Shown: positions 17,379-27,826 of the stretch, piece after piece
Numbering within the stretch: position 1 is the stretch's first letter
How the letters are laid out: every line of letters begins with the position of its first letter
Source: Streptomyces sp. RKAG290
Lineage (GTDB): Bacteria > Actinomycetota > Actinomycetes > Streptomycetales > Streptomycetaceae
Direction of reading: 5' to 3'
DNA length: 64,000 bases
Assembly (NCBI RefSeq): GCF_023701695.1
Contig: NZ_JAJOZC010000001.1
Location: 7,191,894-7,255,893 of the forward strand
Notes under the pieces: generated by a model
The model's input: the letters and a program-made list of their open reading frames with translations, nothing else
Database searches by the model: none
Told to the model about the DNA's origin: nothing
Made by a program: the position numbers and the translations under genes

Positions 17379-18266
17379 ATGACGGAAGCCGACCCGGGGC
17401 TCTTCGGACCCGAATCGGTCACCTGGCAGGTGCACGGTGACCCGATGATGTGGGTGGCGGGGGTGCGCGCCCTGTACCTCCAGGCGCTGCACCCGCGCGC
17501 GGTGCGCGGCGTGATGCAGAACTCCGACTTCCGCAAGGACGCCTGGGGCCGGCTGATGCGCACGGCCGGCTTCGTCGGAACCCTCACCTACGGCACCACC
17601 GAAGCCGCCGAGAAGGCGGGCGCCCGGGTCCGCCGGATCCACCGGCTCCTCAAGGTCACCGATCCGCGGACCGGTGAGACGTACGGCGTCGACGACCCCG
17701 CGCTGCTGCTGTGGGTCCACTGCGCCGAGGTCGACTCCTACCTCCAGGTCCAGCGCCGCTCCGGCTTCCCGCTCACCGACGCGCAGGCCGACCGCTACAT
17801 CGACGAACACCGCCGCAGCGCCCGCCTCGTCGGACTCGACCCGGCCGGCGTGCCCGCGAGCACCGCGCAGCTGGCCGCCTACTTCGCGCGGGTACGCCCC
17901 GAACTGGCCGCCTCGCCGGACGCCCTGGACGTCGACGACTTCCTGCGACGGCCGCCCGTCCACCCCCTGCTCGTGCCGGCGCGCGCACTGCTGTGGCGGC
18001 ACGTCGCGGCACTCGCCTACCAGTCGCTTCCCCCGTACGCCCATGAGCTGTACGGCAGGCCCGTGCCGCCGGCGGCCACCGTCGACCGCCGGCTGCGCAC
18101 CGCCGGAAGGGTCCTTCGGGCCGTTCCGTCGCGGCTGCGCTGGCAGCTTCCGCCGGGTCACATCCTGAAGGCGATGGCACGCCTCGGTCCCGGCAGCCGC
18201 CCCACCCCGTACAAACTGAAGAGGCAGGCCATACTGGACGGGCCGGGGAGGGCGCAGCAACAGTAG
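17379..18266 (+). CDS. MpaB-family (DUF2236) oxygenase-like protein
   Basis: A 295-residue protein of the DUF2236 family, now linked to MpaB and to latex-clearing, heme-dependent oxygenases. Conserved segments are VTWQVHGDPMMWVAGVRALYLQALHPRAV near the N-terminus and a central LLLWVHCAEVDSYL. The His residues in these blocks are candidates for heme or iron binding. There is no signal peptide. ATG 17379 is nine bases after GGGAGG. The kinase gene follows after 26 bases, so they may be co-transcribed. The substrate is unknown. Confidence 0.82.
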   Translation: MTEADPGLFGPESVTWQVHGDPMMWVAGVRALYLQALHPRAVRGVMQNSDFRKDAWGRLMRTAGFVGTLTYGTTEAAEKAGARVRRIHRLLKVTDPRTGETYGVDDPALLLWVHCAEVDSYLQVQRRSGFPLTDAQADRYIDEHRRSARLVGLDPAGVPASTAQLAAYFARVRPELAASPDALDVDDFLRRPPVHPLLVPARALLWRHVAALAYQSLPPYAHELYGRPVPPAATVDRRLRTAGRVLRAVPSRLRWQLPPGHILKAMARLGPGSRPTPYKLKRQAILDGPGRAQQQ

Positions 18267-18292
18267 GCGAAATGACGGGGGCGACAGCAGGG

Positions 18293-20560
18293 ATGGCGGA
18301 AACCAGGCTGATCCAGAGCCGGTACCGGCTGCTCGATCTGATCGGGCGGGGCGGCATGGGCGAGGTGTGGCGTGCCCGCGACGAATCGCTCGGCCGCCAG
18401 GTCGCCGTCAAATGCCTCAAGCCGATGGGTCCCCAGCACGACCAGGACTTCACCCGCATCCTGCGCGAACGCTTCCGCCGTGAGGCGCGGGTCGCCGCCG
18501 CGCTCCAGCACCGGGGCGTCACCGTCGTCCACGACTTCGGCGAGCACGAGGGAGTGCTCTATCTGGTGATGGAGCTCCTGGACGGCCGCAATCTCAGCCA
18601 GCTCCTGGAGGACAACGAGCAGCACCCGCTGCCGGTCGACGACATCGTCGACATCGCCGAACAGGTCGCCGACGCCCTCGGCTACACCCATCAGCAGGGC
18701 ATCGTCCATCGCGACCTCAAGCCCGCCAACATCATGCGGCTGGCCGACGGGACGGTGAAGATCTGCGACTTCGGCATAGCCAGGCTCGGCCACGACATCA
18801 GCGTCACTTCACGGCTCACCGGTGTCGGCATCGCCATGGGCACCCCGCACTACATGTCGCCCGAGCAGATCAGCGGCGGCCAGATCGACCACCGCAGCGA
18901 CCTCTACTCGCTGGGCTGTGTGCTGTACGAGATCGCCACCGGAGCGCCGCCGTTCGACCTCGACGACGCCTGGGGCGTCCTCGTCGGACACCGCGACACC
19001 CAGCCGGAGCCGCTGCGCAGCCACCGGGCCGAACTCCCCGGATTCTTCGACCGCGTCGTCCTGGAGCTGCTCGCCAAGACCCCGGAACAGCGCCCCGCCG
19101 ACGCGGGTGACCTGCGCCGCCGCATCGCCCTCGGCCGCACCGGCGAACAGCCCTACCTGGAGCCGACCGGTCAGGTCCTGCTCGCGCCGCCCGTCCCGGT
19201 CGCGCTCCCCGGCGGACCGGCCGGCCCCGCACCCCGGCTGCCCTCCTGGACCCGCGGCATGACGACCGGACACAAGGCGACGGGCGCCGTGAGCCCGGGA
19301 CTTGCCCCGCCCGACCATTCGGCGGGCCTGACCGGCGCCTGGACCACCGGCACCGACCTGCGCTCCGGCACCGCGTCCGCACCGCAGGCCAGTACGGAGC
19401 GGCCCACGCCGCCGCCGGAACTCCTGTCCGTACTGGCCAACCGCCACAGCGCCGGCCTCAACCTGGCCCGGCTGGGCCACTGGGACGAGGCGGGCGAGGT
19501 CCACCGGGCGGTCGCCGCCGAACGCGAGCGCGCGCTGGGCCCCGACCACCCCGACACGCTCTCCAGCCGGTACGAGGTCGGCTTCACCCTCAGCCGCACC
19601 GGGCGCGCGGCGGACGCGCTGCGGGAGTTCGGCCGTGTCGCCCAGGGCCGCGAAGGCACGCTGGGCCCCGACCACCCCGAGACCCTCGCGGCCCGCCAGG
19701 AGATGGCGTACGTCCTGGGGCAGCTCGGCCGCCACTTCGAGGCCCACCAGGTGTACGCCGCCGTCCTCGCCTCCCGGGAACGCTCGATGGGCCCGGACCA
19801 CCCCGACAGCCTGCGCTGCCGCCACAACCTGGCGTTCAACCTCAGCAGGCTCGGGCGGCTGGAGGACTCCTACCGCATGGCCGGTGAGGTGGCGGCGGCC
19901 CGCGCCCGGCTGCTCGGCGCCACCCACCCCGACACCCTGGTCACCCGCTACGAGGTCGGGTACACGCTGGGCCGGCTCGGCCGCTGGACGGAGGCCCTGC
20001 AGACCTACCGGGAAGTCGTCCAGGCCAGGTCGCAGGTGCTGGGAGCCGACCACCCCGACACCCTCGCGGCCCGCTACGAGGTCGGCATCAGCCTCGGCCG
20101 GCTGGGCCGCAGCGCCGAGGCCCTGGAGCTGTACCGCGCACTCGTCGACGACCGGGCCCGGGTCAGCGGCCCCGCCGACCCCGAGACCCTCCGCGCCCGC
20201 CACGGCCTGGGCGTCAACCTGGGCCGCCTGGCCCGCTGGGAAGAGGCCCTGGCCGAATCGCGCGAGGTGGCCGCGGTCCGTGAACGGACCCTGGGAGCCG
20301 ACCACCTCGACACCCTGGTCAGCCGCCGCGAGGTCGCCGTCGGCCTCGGCTGGCTCGGCCGCTGGGCCGAGGCGCTCACCGTCTACCGGCAGGTGGCCGA
20401 GGTACGGACCCGGCTGCTCGGCGCCGACCACCCCGACGTACTCGCGAGCCGCAACGACGAGGCGCACTGCCTCGAACAGCTCGGCCGGGGGCAGGAAGCG
20501 GTCGAGCTGTACCGGCAGGTCGCGGCCCTGCGACAGCAGCGGGGCATGGCCCCGTCCTGA
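18293..20560 (+). CDS. Serine/threonine protein kinase with C-terminal TPR array
   Basis: About 755 residues. Residues 10-275 are a Hanks-type kinase: glycine loop GRGGMGEVW, VAVKCLK with the ATP-binding Lys, HRDLKPANI with catalytic Asp near 141, DFGIARL, and a complete activation loop ending in SPEQI. A Pro/Ala/Thr-rich linker without a membrane segment follows. From about residue 385 there are at least eight repeats of about 42 residues, each with a G-x-DHP-D/E-TL motif. This is a kinesin-light-chain-like TPR array. Most streptomycete kinases of this class carry a membrane helix and a sensor domain; here the TPRs presumably recruit partners in the cytoplasm. The start could also be ATG 18272; neither has a strong ribosome-binding site. 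Confidence 0.9.
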   Translation: MAETRLIQSRYRLLDLIGRGGMGEVWRARDESLGRQVAVKCLKPMGPQHDQDFTRILRERFRREARVAAALQHRGVTVVHDFGEHEGVLYLVMELLDGRNLSQLLEDNEQHPLPVDDIVDIAEQVADALGYTHQQGIVHRDLKPANIMRLADGTVKICDFGIARLGHDISVTSRLTGVGIAMGTPHYMSPEQISGGQIDHRSDLYSLGCVLYEIATGAPPFDLDDAWGVLVGHRDTQPEPLRSHRAELPGFFDRVVLELLAKTPEQRPADAGDLRRRIALGRTGEQPYLEPTGQVLLAPPVPVALPGGPAGPAPRLPSWTRGMTTGHKATGAVSPGLAPPDHSAGLTGAWTTGTDLRSGTASAPQASTERPTPPPELLSVLANRHSAGLNLARLGHWDEAGEVHRAVAAERERALGPDHPDTLSSRYEVGFTLSRTGRAADALREFGRVAQGREGTLGPDHPETLAARQEMAYVLGQLGRHFEAHQVYAAVLASRERSMGPDHPDSLRCRHNLAFNLSRLGRLEDSYRMAGEVAAARARLLGATHPDTLVTRYEVGYTLGRLGRWTEALQTYREVVQARSQVLGADHPDTLAARYEVGISLGRLGRSAEALELYRALVDDRARVSGPADPETLRARHGLGVNLGRLARWEEALAESREVAAVRERTLGADHLDTLVSRREVAVGLGWLGRWAEALTVYRQVAEVRTRLLGADHPDVLASRNDEAHCLEQLGRGQEAVELYRQVAALRQQRGMAPS

Positions 20561-20618
20561 ACCCGTGCTCCCCGGCGCACGCTCTGGCCAGGGCCCGTCG
20601 TCCGTGTTACCAAGGGGC

Positions 20619-22163
20619 ATGCCCGTACCCGACAGCTACGACGTCGTCATCGTGGGCGGTGGCCACAACGGTCTCGTCGCCGCCGCCTACCTCGCCCGCG
20701 CGGGCCGGTCCGTCCTGGTGCTGGAACGCCTGGGAACCACCGGGGGAGCGGCCGTCTCGACCCGCCCCTTCGCGGGCGTGGACGCCCGGCTGTCGCGCTA
20801 CTCCTACCTGGTGTCCCTGCTGCCGGGGAAGATCGTCCGCGATCTCGGCCTCGACTTCGCCGTGCGCAAGCGGACCGTGTCCTCCTACACCCCGGCCGTC
20901 CGTGACGGCCGCGCCACCGGGCTGCTCGTCGGCGGCGGCGGGACCCGCGACTCCTTCGCCGCCCTCACCGGCTCGGACCGGGAGTACGAGGCCTGGCAGC
21001 GCTTCTACGGCCGCACCGGAGAGGTCGCCCGGCGGGTCTTCCCCACCCTCACCGAACCGCTGCCCACCCGCGACGCGCTGCGTGAGCGGATCGATGACGA
21101 CGACTCCTGGCGGATGCTGTTCGAGGACCCCATCGGGGTCGCCGTCGAGGAGAACTTCGACGACGACCTCGTGCGCGGCGTCGTACTCACCGACGCCCTG
21201 ATCGGCACCTTCGCCGACGCGCACGATCCCTCGCTGCTCCAGAACCGCTGTTTCCTCTACCACGTCATCGGCGGCGGCACCGGCGACTGGGACGTGCCGG
21301 TCGGCGGGATGGGGGCGCTCACCGACGCCCTCGCCGGCGCCGCCCGTGCGGCCGGTGCGCAGATCCGCACCGGACATGAAGCGGTCCGTATCGACACCGA
21401 CGGCACACACGCCGAGGTGACGGTACGGGCGGACGGCGGCGAGCGCACCGTCGGGGCACGCCGCGTCCTGGTCAACGCCTCGCCCGAGGCACTCGCCGCC
21501 CTGCTCGGCGACGAACCGCCGGCGCCCGCCGAGGGGGCCCAGCTGAAGGTGAACATGCTGCTCACCCGGCTGCCCCGGCTGCGCGACCGGTCCGTGGACC
21601 CACGTGAGGCGTTCGCCGGGACCTTCCACATCGCCGAGGGGTACGGACAACTGGCCGACGCCTACCGGGACGCTGCGGCGGGCCGGCTGCCCGCCGCCCC
21701 GCCGTCCGAGATCTACTGCCACTCGCTGACGGACCCCTCGATCCTCGGCCCCGGCCTCGCGGCCCGCGGCTGGCAGACCCTCACCCTCTTCGGCGTGCAC
21801 ACCCCCGCCCGGCTCTTCGCCGCGGACAACGAGGCGACGCGCGCCACCCTGCTCAAGGCCACACTCGCCGAACTCGACGCCCACCTGGAGGAGCCGATCG
21901 CCGACTGCCTGGCGCTCGACGGGAACGGCGAGCCGTGCATCGAGGCGAAGACACCGTTGGACCTGGAACACGACCTGCGGCTGCCCGGCGGTCACATCTT
22001 CCATCGGGACCTCGCCTTCCCGTACGCCACGCCGGCCACCGGCCGCTGGGGCGTGGAGACCGCGCACGCCAACGTGCTGCTGTGCGGGGCCGGCGCGGTG
22101 CGCGGCGGCGGGGTGAGCGGGGTCCCCGGCCACAACGCCGCGATGGCGGCGCTGGGCCGGTGA
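20619..22163 (+). CDS. FAD-dependent oxidoreductase of the phytoene desaturase/amine oxidase type
   Basis: A 514-residue flavoprotein. The N-terminal dinucleotide fold VVIVGGGHNGLVAAAYLARAG, with the acidic residue of VLVLE, binds FAD. The C-terminal end (NVLLCGAGAVRGGGVSGVPGHNAA) is the second FAD-contact block seen in carotenoid desaturase and isomerase-like enzymes. Between them lies the variable substrate domain. No carotenoid genes are nearby, so a carotenoid substrate is not supported. It is transcribed alone, and its stop lies ten bases from that of the convergent esterase gene. Confidence 0.85.
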   Translation: MPVPDSYDVVIVGGGHNGLVAAAYLARAGRSVLVLERLGTTGGAAVSTRPFAGVDARLSRYSYLVSLLPGKIVRDLGLDFAVRKRTVSSYTPAVRDGRATGLLVGGGGTRDSFAALTGSDREYEAWQRFYGRTGEVARRVFPTLTEPLPTRDALRERIDDDDSWRMLFEDPIGVAVEENFDDDLVRGVVLTDALIGTFADAHDPSLLQNRCFLYHVIGGGTGDWDVPVGGMGALTDALAGAARAAGAQIRTGHEAVRIDTDGTHAEVTVRADGGERTVGARRVLVNASPEALAALLGDEPPAPAEGAQLKVNMLLTRLPRLRDRSVDPREAFAGTFHIAEGYGQLADAYRDAAAGRLPAAPPSEIYCHSLTDPSILGPGLAARGWQTLTLFGVHTPARLFAADNEATRATLLKATLAELDAHLEEPIADCLALDGNGEPCIEAKTPLDLEHDLRLPGGHIFHRDLAFPYATPATGRWGVETAHANVLLCGAGAVRGGGVSGVPGHNAAMAALGR

Positions 22164-22173
22164 CCGCGGCCCG

Positions 22174-23147
22174 CTACTGCCCGAACGCGCCGCGCAGGGC
22201 CTCGATCTTGCGCGGCAGGTCGTACTCCGCGCCGCCCTCGTGCCCGTTGTAGGTGAACACCTCGATCTGCGCCGGCCCCGCATAGCGGTGGTAGGCGGCG
22301 AACACCGTGGACGACGGGCAGATCTTGTCCATCAGTCCTACCGAGAACCACGCCGGAGCGGTGGCCCGCGCCGCGAAGTTCACCCCGTCGAAGTAGGACA
22401 GGGTCTCCATCGCCTCGTCGATCCGGAAGCGGTGACCGGACAGCCAGCGGGCGATCTCCGCGTACGGCCCGGCGTCCGTGATCTGGGAGGCGCGCCGGTA
22501 GTGGCAGAGGAACGGCACATCGGCGACGGCTGCCACGACGTCGTCCCGCAGCCCGGCCACGGCGAGCGCGAGGCCGCCGCCCTGACTGCCGCCGAGGACC
22601 GCGACCCGGGAGGCGTCCACGGCGGCATGGGACTTCGCCGCGTCCACGGCCCGCACCGCGTCCGTGATCAGCCGGCGGTAGTAGTGCCGGTACGGGTCCT
22701 CGATGCCCCGGGTCAGGAAGCCGGGGGAGGAGGAGCCGTTCCCGTCCGGGCCGATGTCCACGGTGTCGGCGGTGTTCTTGCCGCCGCCGCCCTGTCCGCG
22801 GTTGTCCATGACCAGATGGGCGTAGCCCAGTGCGCTCCAGGTGAGCCAGGAGTACGGGATGCCCCGGCCGCCGTTGTAGCCGATGTACTGCACGACCGCC
22901 GGCAGCGGCCCCGAACGGCCCGGGGCAGCATCAGCCACGCCTTCACCGGCTGTCCGCCCCAGCCGCGGAACGTCACGTCGAAGACATCGACGGTGGCGAA
23001 CCCGGCGTCGTACGGGACGAACTCGGCGTCCAGGCCGTGCCGGGCCGTCTCGGTGAGGGTCTTCTCCCAGAAGGCGTCGAAGTCGGCCGGTTCCTCCGGC
23101 TCCGGCCGGTAGTCGCGCAGCCGGTCCAGTGGCATGTCGAACAGCAA
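22174..23147 (-). CDS. AXE1-family acetylxylan esterase/cephalosporin-C deacetylase (apparent frameshift)
   Basis: About 324 residues with one base restored, the usual size of AXE1 (CE7) esterases. The N-terminus is MLFDMPLDRLRDYRPEP. The family motifs are RGQGGGG, the nucleophile GGSQGGG, and the C-terminal DKICPSST and YNGHEGG, which supply the catalytic Asp and His. It removes acetyl groups from polysaccharides or oligosaccharides. The frame changes near 22905-22930 beside CCCCGGG; sequence on both sides is fully conserved. The start is TTG 23147 with GAGGAG eight bases upstream (23156-23161); the ATG four codons later is too far from it. No signal peptide is seen, so it probably acts on imported oligosaccharides. 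Last gene of the operon, four bases after the PL8 gene. Confidence 0.85.
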
Positions 23148-23151
23148 GGGT

Positions 23152-25589
23152 CTAGCTCCTCTTCAGGGTGAGGTTGAGGGTCGCACCGTGGCGTCCACCC
23201 GTGTCGGCGGTGATCCGGATGCCGCTGCCGGCCGGCGCGACGCCGATGCCCGGGTCCGCGGAGACGACACTCAGTCCCCGCAGCGCCAGGTCGAGTACGA
23301 CGGCGGACCGCAGCTGGGTCGGGTCCGACACGGAGAGGGTCACGGTCTTGCCCTCGGGCCGTACGAGGACCGAGGCCGGCCCGTCGGCGCTGAGCTCCTG
23401 CGCGGTGCCCGCGGTCCAGAAGTTCGCGGCGAGCAGTCCGTCCGCGCAGCGGCGTACCGCGTGCACGGCCGTGGAGTCCGCGACCAGTGTCACCGGCGGC
23501 GCGGACGACCACTGCTTCGTACGCTCGGCGGACGCCGCCGGGGCCTGCAGCCAGAAGTAGCCCGCCCCGCTCGGTGCGGTGCCGTGGTCCTGCCACAGCG
23601 TCAGATACGGGCGGGTGACGGAGGTGTCGGTGCCGTACTTGAGGTTGATCTCGCGCCAGGTCGCGGTCCGGTCCTCGCGCAGGCCGTGCAGCGTGGCGGG
23701 CTCCGGGAAGACATAGCCGCCGGTCCCGGCGAGGTGCAGCCACCGCACCCCGTCGAGCTGCGCCGACCAGCCGGTGTCCGCGGGGACCGCGGCGCCGTTG
23801 ACGAGCAGGGCCGCCTTCGGGTCCCGCAGCTTGCGGTTCTCCACGACGGTCTCGGCGGTGCCCGCTTCGGCGGTGATGCCCGAGCCGACACAGGCGATGA
23901 CGTCGTCCAGGCAGAACCAGCTCTTCAGCCCGTGCAGCGAACTGCCGTACGCCCGCAGCTCCATGCCGTACGCTCCGAGCGTCGCCCCTGGCAGTGCGGT
24001 GCCGCCCGCCCAGTCGGAGGTGCTGGTGGTGCGCTGTCCCGCGGCGTCGGCGGGCCGGCCCGCCAGGACGGTGGTGCCGGCCAGCCGCGTCGGGTCGACC
24101 GTCGGCCAGTAGTCCTCGCTGTAGTGCCCGAGGTCGTCCGTGTAGAGGAGCACCATGCCGTCGGAGAGGTGCCAGGCGTGCAGGTTCTCGTTCTGGATGG
24201 ACTCGTAGTTGTAGATCCGGGACGAGTACGCGGAGATGCCGAGTGCGAACGAGGGCCGGTGATGGGCCGCCTTGTCCATCCTGGGGTGCTGCTTGTGGGC
24301 GACCAGCGGACCGCGCGCCGGCACCGGCGAGGCGATGACGTTCCTGGCCGCGACGAGCGAGGCGAGATCGGTGACGGCGAGGAAGTCCCGGTAGGTGTCC
24401 TCGGCGATCCACTGCTTGACCAGCGCGGTGAACCGGTCTGCGGTCTCGCCCGGAAAGCTCGGGATGAGCCGTACCACCGCCTCGATGACCGTCTGCGCCG
24501 AGACATGGCCCTGCTTGCTCGGACGGGCGATCTCGCGCCCGCACACCGACGCCATCACATCGCCGCGCGCCAGCAGCGGGTCGAAGCCCTCGTCGACCCA
24601 GCTGCGGACGTTGTCGAGGTCGGGGTCGGTGACCGTCCACGCCGTCCCGCGAGGAGGTTCAGCAGCCGGGAGAGGTTGTTGAGGAGCTCCTTGCCGTAGC
24701 CGCCGTTGTACGGGTGCTTGTAGTGCTGGAGGAAGGAGCCGTCGGAGTAGAAACCCTCGCCCGTGCCCTCGGCCGCCGCGCTCGCGTCGTTGAACGCCAG
24801 GACGCTGTTGGCGCCCGAACCCTCGACGTCCGAAAGAGCGTCACGGACGCGGACGAGGTCCTCGCCGCTGTCGCGGAGCACGGCGCCCACGGCGACGACC
24901 GTGGAGATCCACACCCGGTTGGCGCCGGTGGCGATCTGCCGGTCGGCCCGCCAGAGGTTCGGGTCGGGGGTGTAGTGCCGGACGGCCGCGGTGATCCGGG
25001 CGAGCCGCTCGGCGCCGAGCGCGTCGTACAGCAGCACCGTCGCGTCGTTGAGCGCGAGGGCGGACCCGATCTCCCAGTCCCAGTCGTTGTCGAACCGGGT
25101 GTGCTCCGGTCCGTAGCGGTTCGTCAGCATCCAGTCGATGCCCGCCAGCAGCAGATCGCGCAGCGCCGTGTCGCCGTGCTGCTCGGTGCCGGGGACGGCC
25201 CAGGCGGTCGCGACGGTGGCGAGCCGCTTGAACGAGGTCGTGACGTGGTTGGAGAGCGTGGTGCTGGTCAGGTCCGGGAACAGCCCGTCGGTACGGGACG
25301 GGTCCAGGCCCTTGGCGGCGGTGGTCGCGGCCTTCCCGGTCCGGGCCACGGCGGCGGCGATCTGCGGGTCCGTGAGGTCGAGGCCGGGGCCGCCGGTGAG
25401 CAGTGTGTGCCACCTGGTGCGCAGGGAGGCGGCGTCGTCGACGGGGGCGTCCCCGGCCGCGGCACGCGCGGTGCCCGCCGCGAGTGTGAGCGGCAGGGCG
25501 GCGGCCGCACCGAGCGCCGGCGCACCGGCGAGCACGGTGCGCCGGGTGGTGATACCGCCGGTGGTGCCTCGGGTGGTGCCTGGGTTCAT
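23152..25589 (-). CDS. Polysaccharide lyase family 8 (hyaluronate/chondroitin/xanthan lyase type), secreted (apparent frameshift)
   Basis: About 812 residues with one base restored, the normal PL8 length. The N-terminus has a twin-arginine signal (TTRRTVLAGAPALGA). The alpha-toroid carries DWDWEIG, TGANRVW and the SFLQHYKHPYNGGYGKE block, which supplies the catalytic His and Tyr. The C-terminal half is the long beta-sandwich of the family (ENLHAWHLSDGMVLLYTDD). PL8 enzymes cleave uronic-acid linkages by beta-elimination. The frame break lies near 24645-24655 (GTCCCGCGAGG), between toroid and sandwich, with conserved sequence on both sides. It lies between the SGNH hydrolase gene (ten bases upstream) and the esterase gene. 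Confidence 0.88.
23156..23161 (-). promoter_or_regulatory. Ribosome-binding site GAGGAG that selects a TTG start
   Basis: GAGGAG, read on the minus strand inside the last codons of the PL8 gene, sits eight bases before TTG 23147. It explains why the esterase starts at TTG rather than at ATG 23135. Confidence 0.6.
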
Positions 25590-25599
25590 GGTGCGGCCC

Positions 25600-26751
25600 T
25601 CACAGAAGGTGTCGGCGGTCGACGGCCGCGGCGAGCGCCGCATGGCCGGAAGGATTGGGGTGGAGTCCGTCGCCGCTGTCGTACGCGGGCAGCAGCCGCT
25701 CCGGGTGTGCCGGGTCGCGCAGGGCCGCGTCGAAGTCGGCCACGGCGTCGAAGACCCGGCCGGTCCGCACCGCGGCGTTGATCCGCTGCCGCACCGTCTC
25801 CAGCTCGGGCGTCCAGCGGGTCCAGCCCCCGAACGGGGCGATGGTCGCGCCGACCGCCCGCAGCCCGGCGTCACGGGCGCGCAGCACCAGCTGCCGGTAG
25901 CCGGCCAGGACGAGTGCCGGATCGGTCTGGCTCGGCGGCTGCTGGAGGTCGTTGACCCCGAGGTGGACCAGGACCGTACGCAGCCCGGGGAGGGACAGCA
26001 CGTCGCGGTCGAAGCGGGCCTGTCCGCCCGGCCCGAACCGGGCGTCGTCCAGCAGCACCCGGTTGCCGCTGATCCCCAGATCGGCGACCGCGGCACCGGG
26101 CAGGCGCCGGGCCAGCTGGTCGGGCCAGCGCAGATCGGCGTCGTCGGGCGTGCCGACGCCCTCCGCGATGGAGTCGCCGAGCACCGCGATCACCGGCCCG
26201 TGCGCACCGGTCACCTCGACGCCCGTCAGCAGGAACACCGAGGTGGTGCGCTCCCCGTCGACGTCGTGCGAGGCATGGGTGTTGCGGTGGAAGGACAACG
26301 GGCCCGTGGGGCCTGGCAGTTCGGTGCGAACCGTCAGCAGGGAGGCCTCGGCGGCCCGCAGGCCCGCGACCGCGTCACTGGTCAGCGAGGCGCCCGCGGC
26401 GAGCCACGCCTGCCGCTGCCCGCCGAAGGTCACGGGCCTGCCGCCCGCGGTCACCGGGCCGATCAGGACCGGCGCCGTTCCGAAGGCGTGCCCGTAGCGC
26501 AGCCGGACCTGTCCGCCGGCCGACAGCCGTACGTGCGCGGTGAACGTGCCGTCGGTCAGCCCGGCGCTCGCCACCGGGTCGGTGGCGGTCGGCGCGGTCT
26601 GCGCGGTCGCCCACGAGGCCGTCCAGCGCGAGCGGCGTGCGCCGCCGGATGATCCCTCGGCGGCCTGCGCGCCCGGCGCCGCCACCGCGACAGCTGCCAG
26701 CCCGGCCGCCGCGGTCAGTACCCCGCGTCTCGCGGGCCCCCGCTCGCTCAC
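25600..26751 (-). CDS. Secreted SGNH/GDSL hydrolase
   Basis: About 383 residues. The N-terminus (SERGPARRGVLTAAAGLAAVAVAAPGAQA) is a signal peptide with an arginine pair. After a beta-rich N-terminal domain come the SGNH blocks: VIAVLGDSIAEG (Ser), LGISGNRVL (Gly/Asn), VHLGVNDL (Asn) and DGLHPNPSGH (Asp/His). The enzyme is probably a carbohydrate esterase removing acyl groups from the operon's target polymer. I start at GTG 26751, which overlaps the stop of the beta-helix gene in a GTGA sequence, so translation is coupled. A GTG three codons upstream is possible but makes a longer overlap. Confidence 0.85.
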   Translation of the reverse strand: MSERGPARRGVLTAAAGLAAVAVAAPGAQAAEGSSGGARRSRWTASWATAQTAPTATDPVASAGLTDGTFTAHVRLSAGGQVRLRYGHAFGTAPVLIGPVTAGGRPVTFGGQRQAWLAAGASLTSDAVAGLRAAEASLLTVRTELPGPTGPLSFHRNTHASHDVDGERTTSVFLLTGVEVTGAHGPVIAVLGDSIAEGVGTPDDADLRWPDQLARRLPGAAVADLGISGNRVLLDDARFGPGGQARFDRDVLSLPGLRTVLVHLGVNDLQQPPSQTDPALVLAGYRQLVLRARDAGLRAVGATIAPFGGWTRWTPELETVRQRINAAVRTGRVFDAVADFDAALRDPAHPERLLPAYDSGDGLHPNPSGHAALAAAVDRRHLL

Positions 26752-27826
26752 TGGGGGCACGCGCCGGTCGGGTCGTACGCGCTGCCGTAGGTGCCCAGCG
26801 CGTCGCCGCCGGTGTTCCCGCTCATCGTGTTGGTGCAGACGGGGCCCTGCGGGGTGCGCATGAACTTGATGCCGCCGCCGGCGTTGTCCGTGATGGTGTT
26901 GCCGTAGACGGCGGTGCCGGTGCCGTCGGTGGCGGTGTCACCGCCGAGCCGGATGCCCGCGCCGACGTTGTCGTGAATGGTGTTGTAGCGGAAGATGTTG
27001 CCGCTGCCGCGCGCGTCGAGCCCGCCCGAGCTCGGGTCCTGCTGGCCGCTGCAGTCGTTGTACTCGACGTAGTTGGCGGTCGAGTTCTCCTTCACGTCGA
27101 CGCACTCGTTGCCCTGGGTGGCGATCGCGTTGTGGTGGATGCGGTTGTTCCGGCTGACGTCGGCAGCCGCGTCCGGAGCGCCGTTCGCGCCCTGCTGCTC
27201 GGGGCGGTGCCGAGGTAGATGCCCTCGCCGTTCTTGCCGCCGCCGCCGAACCTGAAGTCGGCGACGCCGCAGTTGGTGATGGTGTTCTCCGAGATGTCCG
27301 CGCCGGTCACCAGATAGCGCACCCGCAGACATTCGTCCGCCGCGTTCTTGAGGGTCATCCCGGTGATGTGCAGAGCGCCCACCCCGTTCCCAGGAGTCGT
27401 GCTCATGACATATATGAGCTTGAGGCGGTACCCCGACACGTCGGTGGACGACCCGTACAGCCCGTCCACCGTGAAGCCGCTCAGCGTCGTCGAGTCGTGC
27501 TGCACCTGAATGATCCGGGCGTCGCCGGCCCCCTTCACCACGGCGTTCGACGGACCGGTGATCGTGACGCCGGCGCGCTTGGTCACGACATCCTGCTGGT
27601 AGGTCCCGGCGGCGAGGTTCACCACCGCACCCGTGGGCGCCAGATCGACCGCCTTCTGGATGGTGGCGAACGGCGAGCCCGCCGACGTACCGGAGTCGGC
27701 GTCGCTGCCGGACGGCGACACGTAGTAGGCGGTGGCGGCCGCAGCGGCCACCGACGGCGGGGGAAAGGCGAGCGGGGCGCCGACCGCGAGCGCGGCGACG
27801 AGGGCGGTGCGCAGTGCGTGGCTCAT
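26748..27826 (-). CDS. Secreted right-handed parallel beta-helix protein, pectate-lyase-like (apparent frameshift)
   Basis: About 359 residues with one base restored. The signal peptide (MSHALRTALVAALAVGAPLAFPPPSVAAA) is followed by YYVSPSGSDADSGTSAGSPFATIQKAVDLAPTG, the typical N-cap of the Pel9A/DUF1565-like beta-helix family. Asn-rich coils follow (NNRIHHNAIATQ, NIFRYNTIHDNVGAGIRL). The fold is shared by pectate lyases, alginate-type epimerases and other uronide-active enzymes. The frame changes near 27199-27208 beside GGGG. The start ATG overlaps the DUF624 stop (ATGA), so translation is coupled. Its exact activity is not shown by the sequence. Confidence 0.82.
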
